The position numbers and the translations under genes are program-made. The notes beneath the pieces are model-generated. The model saw only the letters and a list, made by a program, of their open reading frames with translations, searched no databases and was not told the DNA's origin. Below, in pieces: positions 59,523-64,000 of a DNA stretch of 64,000 nt (its first letter is position 1; each line of letters begins with the position of its first letter). The stretch is from Candidatus Thiodubiliella sp. (GTDB lineage Bacteria; Pseudomonadota; Gammaproteobacteria; PS1; Pseudothioglobaceae). The stretch is from the NCBI GenBank assembly GCA_029237605.1, contig JAQRGB010000001.1, positions 62,001 to 126,000 of the forward strand, in the 5' to 3' direction.

Positions 59523-60136
59523 ATAATAATGGTTTGTTATTCATTATTGCCGCACCTTCTGGTTGTGGTAAAACATCTTTAATTAAGGCGCTGATTGAAA
59601 AAATAGACAATCTTTGTGTTTCAGTATCGCACACCACGCGCACACCACGCCATGGCGAAGTGCATGGAAAAGACTACTTTTTTATTTCTAAAGAAGAATT
59701 TGACCAAATTAATAATAATAATGGCTTTATTGAGTCAGCACAAGTATTTGATAATTACTATGGTAGCGCCAAACAAACAATTGAAAATTTATTGATTGAC
59801 AATCAAGATGTTATCTTAGAAATTGATTGGCAAGGCGCTAGACAGATTAAAAAATCCTTCCAAAAAATTATCAGTATATTTATCATCCCACCTTCTATTG
59901 AAATACTAAAAGAGCGTTTAACCGATAGAGGGCAAGACGATCCAATAATTGTTAACCGTAGAATGCAAGATGCTGTTAGTGAAATGCAACATTATGATGA
60001 ATTTGACTACTTAGTAATTAATGATGATTTTGATATAGCATTAGACGATTTATCTGCTATCATTTTATCGCAGCGTTTAAATATTAGCCAACAAACAAAC
60101 AAACACCCGGATTTACTTAAAACTCTTTCTAAATAG
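59519..60136 (+). CDS. gmk: Guanylate kinase
   Basis: Phosphorylates GMP to GDP. 205 residues. IAAPSGCGKTSLIKALIEK is the P-loop; SHTTRTPRHGEVHGKDYFFI binds GMP; ILEIDWQGARQIK is the next conserved block. Overlaps yggX by four bases. rpoZ and spoT, its usual neighbours, are not adjacent here. Confidence 0.96.
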   Translation: MNNNGLLFIIAAPSGCGKTSLIKALIEKIDNLCVSVSHTTRTPRHGEVHGKDYFFISKEEFDQINNNNGFIESAQVFDNYYGSAKQTIENLLIDNQDVILEIDWQGARQIKKSFQKIISIFIIPPSIEILKERLTDRGQDDPIIVNRRMQDAVSEMQHYDEFDYLVINDDFDIALDDLSAIILSQRLNISQQTNKHPDLLKTLSK

Positions 60137-60151
60137 AATTATTATATATAG

Positions 60152-60157
60152 TATAAT
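60152..60157 (+). promoter_or_regulatory. Possible -10 element before rpoH
   Basis: A consensus TATAAT 30 bases before the rpoH start in a short AT-rich gap. No recognisable -35 is seen, so the call is weak. Confidence 0.35.
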
Positions 60158-60186
60158 ATTGACCAATTTTATTATTTTTAAATATT

Positions 60187-61023
60187 ATGAGTCGAGATTT
60201 TATGTTGCCAACTGTTCAAACCTTTAGTGCTACAGGCATTCAAAAATATGCACCGATTCTGTCAGCGCAAGAAGAACATGACTTAGCAGTTGAACTGTAT
60301 GAAAATCACGACTTAAGTGCCGCCAGAAAATTAGTGTTATCGCATATACGCTTTGTGGCTTTTATTGCACATGGATACAAAGGTTATGGTTTAGAGCAAG
60401 CTGATTTAGTGCAAGAAGGAACTATTGGTTTAATGAAAGCGGTTAAAAAGTTCAATCCATATAAAAATGTGCGACTTGCTTCTTATGCAGTCTATTGGAT
60501 TCGCGCTGAAATTCATGAGTTTGTCTTTAAAAACTGGAAGATTGTTAAAGTTGCTACAACTAAGGCACAGCGCAAATTATTTTTTAAGCTTAAAAAAGCA
60601 AAAGCAAATATTTACCAATCATTAAATGCAGAGCAAGCAAAAAAAATCGCTGATGAACTTGGTGTGCGCTCCAAAGATGTATTGGAAATGGAGTCTCGTT
60701 TACAGTTTAATGATATTGCATTTGAAGTTTCAAATGATGAAGATAATTCAGCGCCAGAACGTTACTTAACTAATAAGAATACACAAACTCCTGAGCAATT
60801 ATTGCTTAGTACTGATACTAAGAAACACCAAAAACATCAACTTTACAAGGCGCTTTCTATGCTAGATAAAAGAAGTTTAGATATTTTGCAGTCTAGATAC
60901 TTGAAAGAAGAAAAAACGACCCTATATACTTTAGCAGGCAAGTATGGGATTTCTACTGAAAGAGTTCGCCAACTTGAAAACAAAGCTATGCAACAAGTAA
61001 AAAGCTCTTTGAAGCAAACTTAA
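60187..61023 (+). CDS. rpoH: RNA polymerase heat-shock sigma factor RpoH (sigma-32)
   Basis: 278 residues. Region 2 has LVLSHIRFVAFIAHGYKGYG and LVQEGTIGLMKAVKKFNPYK; the RpoH-specific box is seen as QRKLFFKLKKAK; region 4 ends with YTLAGKYGISTERVRQLENK. It directs transcription of chaperone and protease genes. groES starts 43 bases downstream on the same strand, so sigma-32 and its main target operon are linked. Confidence 0.94.
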   Translation: MSRDFMLPTVQTFSATGIQKYAPILSAQEEHDLAVELYENHDLSAARKLVLSHIRFVAFIAHGYKGYGLEQADLVQEGTIGLMKAVKKFNPYKNVRLASYAVYWIRAEIHEFVFKNWKIVKVATTKAQRKLFFKLKKAKANIYQSLNAEQAKKIADELGVRSKDVLEMESRLQFNDIAFEVSNDEDNSAPERYLTNKNTQTPEQLLLSTDTKKHQKHQLYKALSMLDKRSLDILQSRYLKEEKTTLYTLAGKYGISTERVRQLENKAMQQVKSSLKQT

Positions 61024-61066
61024 ACGCTATGCTTTATTTTTTAAATAAATACATAGGAGTAAAAAA

Positions 61067-63009
<1,943 letters not shown>

Positions 63010-63038
63010 GCTTAAGCTACACATTTTGCTTCAATACC

Positions 63039-63068
63039 AAAAACCCCATTCTTTATGGGGTTTTTTTT
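63039..63068 (+). terminator. Rho-independent terminator after groEL
   Basis: AAACCCCAT (63041-63049) pairs with ATGGGGTTT (63055-63063) around a short TCTTT loop, followed by T through 63068. It ends the rpoH-groESL transcript. Confidence 0.92.
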
Positions 63069-63169
63069 ATGACAGATAAAATTTTTTAATAAAAAAATAA
63101 CATATCCTACATATGAAATAATGCTTTATGATTGCTCTTTTTTTTTAAAATAAATAAAAATAACTTAAA

Positions 63170-64000
63170 ATGAGAATAACAAAGTATTTGTTAATTATTT
63201 TAACGATGTCACCGCAATAGTTACAGTTACAGGTACAAACAAATATATAGTCTTTCATGAACTCAACAGAGTTGAGTAGCTGACACTGTGATGGATTTCA
63301 TTATAAACAGCAATGATTCACATTCAAATATTAGCAATATATCTTCAAAAAAATGTAGTAAATGTCATAGTGAAATTTACAAACAATGGGAAAAATCAAT
63401 GCACGCCAAAAGTACTGAGTTAAAAGACCCTATTCATGGTATTTTTTATAGTGCAGTCGCAGGGATTCCTGCGACTGAAGGCGTTAGAATAGAAAAAAAT
63501 AAAAATAAATGCCCAGTTTGCTTGTAATGCCACTCCCCTACTGATGCAAAAGAAGGAAAAGCACAACTTAATGCTAAAAATCATTCTATGAAGGTGTTAA
63601 TTGCATCGCTTGTCATTTTTTAACTAAATTTATATGAACCAAGAAAAAGGTGGTGCGCTAAACCTAGGTATAAAAGCTTATAAATATTCAAACAATCAAA
63701 TACAAGGACCTAAAGGCACTATTATCTTGCACCAAGCATTCGGAAAAGATGGTCTTGCAAATAACCAAAAATTATTTAAAAACCTATGAAGCATGTTTAG
63801 AATGTCACGATCGACGCAATAATTCTAAAAAGTCCATCTTTGTCAAACAGATATGGAAATTATATCTACAGAAGGTTCTACAACTTGTCAGTCTTGTTAT
63901 ATACCGGTAATTAACGATATTAGCAATCATTCAATGGTAGGTTGCTAAAATGGTAGACAAAGGTCTAGCTATGACAATTAAAGCAACAAAAGTTTTTGAT
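63170..64000 (+). pseudogene. Multihaem cytochrome c remnant, 3' end outside the window
   Basis: Heavily eroded c-type cytochrome. An ATG at 63170 opens a signal-like start (MRITKYLLIILTM) that stops quickly. From 63291 comes KKCSKCHSEIYKQWEKSMHA, then a stop at a CL*CH where a CxxCH haem site is expected, then CIACH in another frame, GVNCIACHFLT, CLECHDRRN, and CQSCY where CQSCH is expected. The SMHAKSTELKDPIHGIFYSA block resembles cytochrome c554-like proteins. Several frame changes and two lost haem motifs point to genuine decay, not a single error. Confidence 0.75.

Overview
This is an AT-rich gammaproteobacterial chromosome segment. Its gene content is housekeeping and biosynthetic: riboflavin, NAD, lipoate, pyridoxal phosphate, haem, lipid A precursors, envelope assembly, class Ia ribonucleotide reductase and GroESL. 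There are no phage genes, insertion sequences, CRISPR arrays or rRNA/tRNA genes. Several genes are decaying (a SulP permease, a thioredoxin-like protein, a multihaem cytochrome c). Together with a Gly/Asn/Tyr-rich secreted protein resembling sulfur globule proteins, this suggests a reduced-genome sulfur oxidiser of the SUP05/Thioglobus type, such as the clam and mussel symbionts. That placement is inference.

Layout. 1-3.3 kb: ribB(X)-ribH-nusB-sulP. 3.3-4.75 kb: gene-poor, with an orphan terminator and a thioredoxin-like pseudogene. 4.75-9.5 kb (minus): an MBL-fold protein and metH in four pieces. 9.6-12.3 kb: GNY-repeat protein, HIT protein, ssb, MFS transporter. 12.4-19.8 kb: bamD, spoT, iscX, tolB, pal, pabB and an outer-membrane barrel gene, five of them with single-base frameshifts. 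20.3-22.2 kb (minus): nadE read in frame with a small HTH gene. 22.5-27.1 kb: a polar amino-acid ABC transporter (aapJQMP type) plus a winged-helix protein. 27.5-34.2 kb: hemH, a secreted CxxCH protein and nrdA-nrdB-yfaE behind two NrdR boxes. 34.1-42 kb: selU-selD, dimeric dUTPase, pxpABC, a rhodanese and a MoxR/VWA pair. 42-52.7 kb: ybeD-lipB-lipA, an RND pump with its adaptor, pdxA-rsmA-apaG-apaH and dapF. 52.8-63 kb: bamA-lpxD-fabZ-lpxA-murJ-yggX-gmk-rpoH-groES-groEL. 63.1-64 kb: an eroded multihaem cytochrome c.

The strongest unexpected signal is technical. Nine places carry stretches of the two MGI/BGI (DNBSEQ) library adapter ends. They lie in or beside ribB(X), the MBL gene, metH (three internal, one just downstream), the HTH gene, nadE and the 5' end of aapJ. 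The apparent gene breaks there are assembly artefacts, and in nadE the adapter is silently translated. One metH junction keeps both adapter ends around a 10-base spacer that looks like a sample barcode.

A second, separate pattern is a set of about ten frameshifts between 1.5 and 20 kb, nearly all one-base losses in or beside A/T tracts, mostly in genes normally essential. From 22.5 to 63 kb every gene is intact, even with an A9 tract in pdxA. Either the first third of the window is poorly assembled, or real erosion (or slippage-tolerated tracts) is clustered there. I found no convincing new biological system. The best biological leads are the HTH-NadE continuous frame, the secreted GNY-repeat protein, the textbook NrdR double operator with a 37-codon ORF between nrdA and nrdB, and the unusual MBL metal-site motif.
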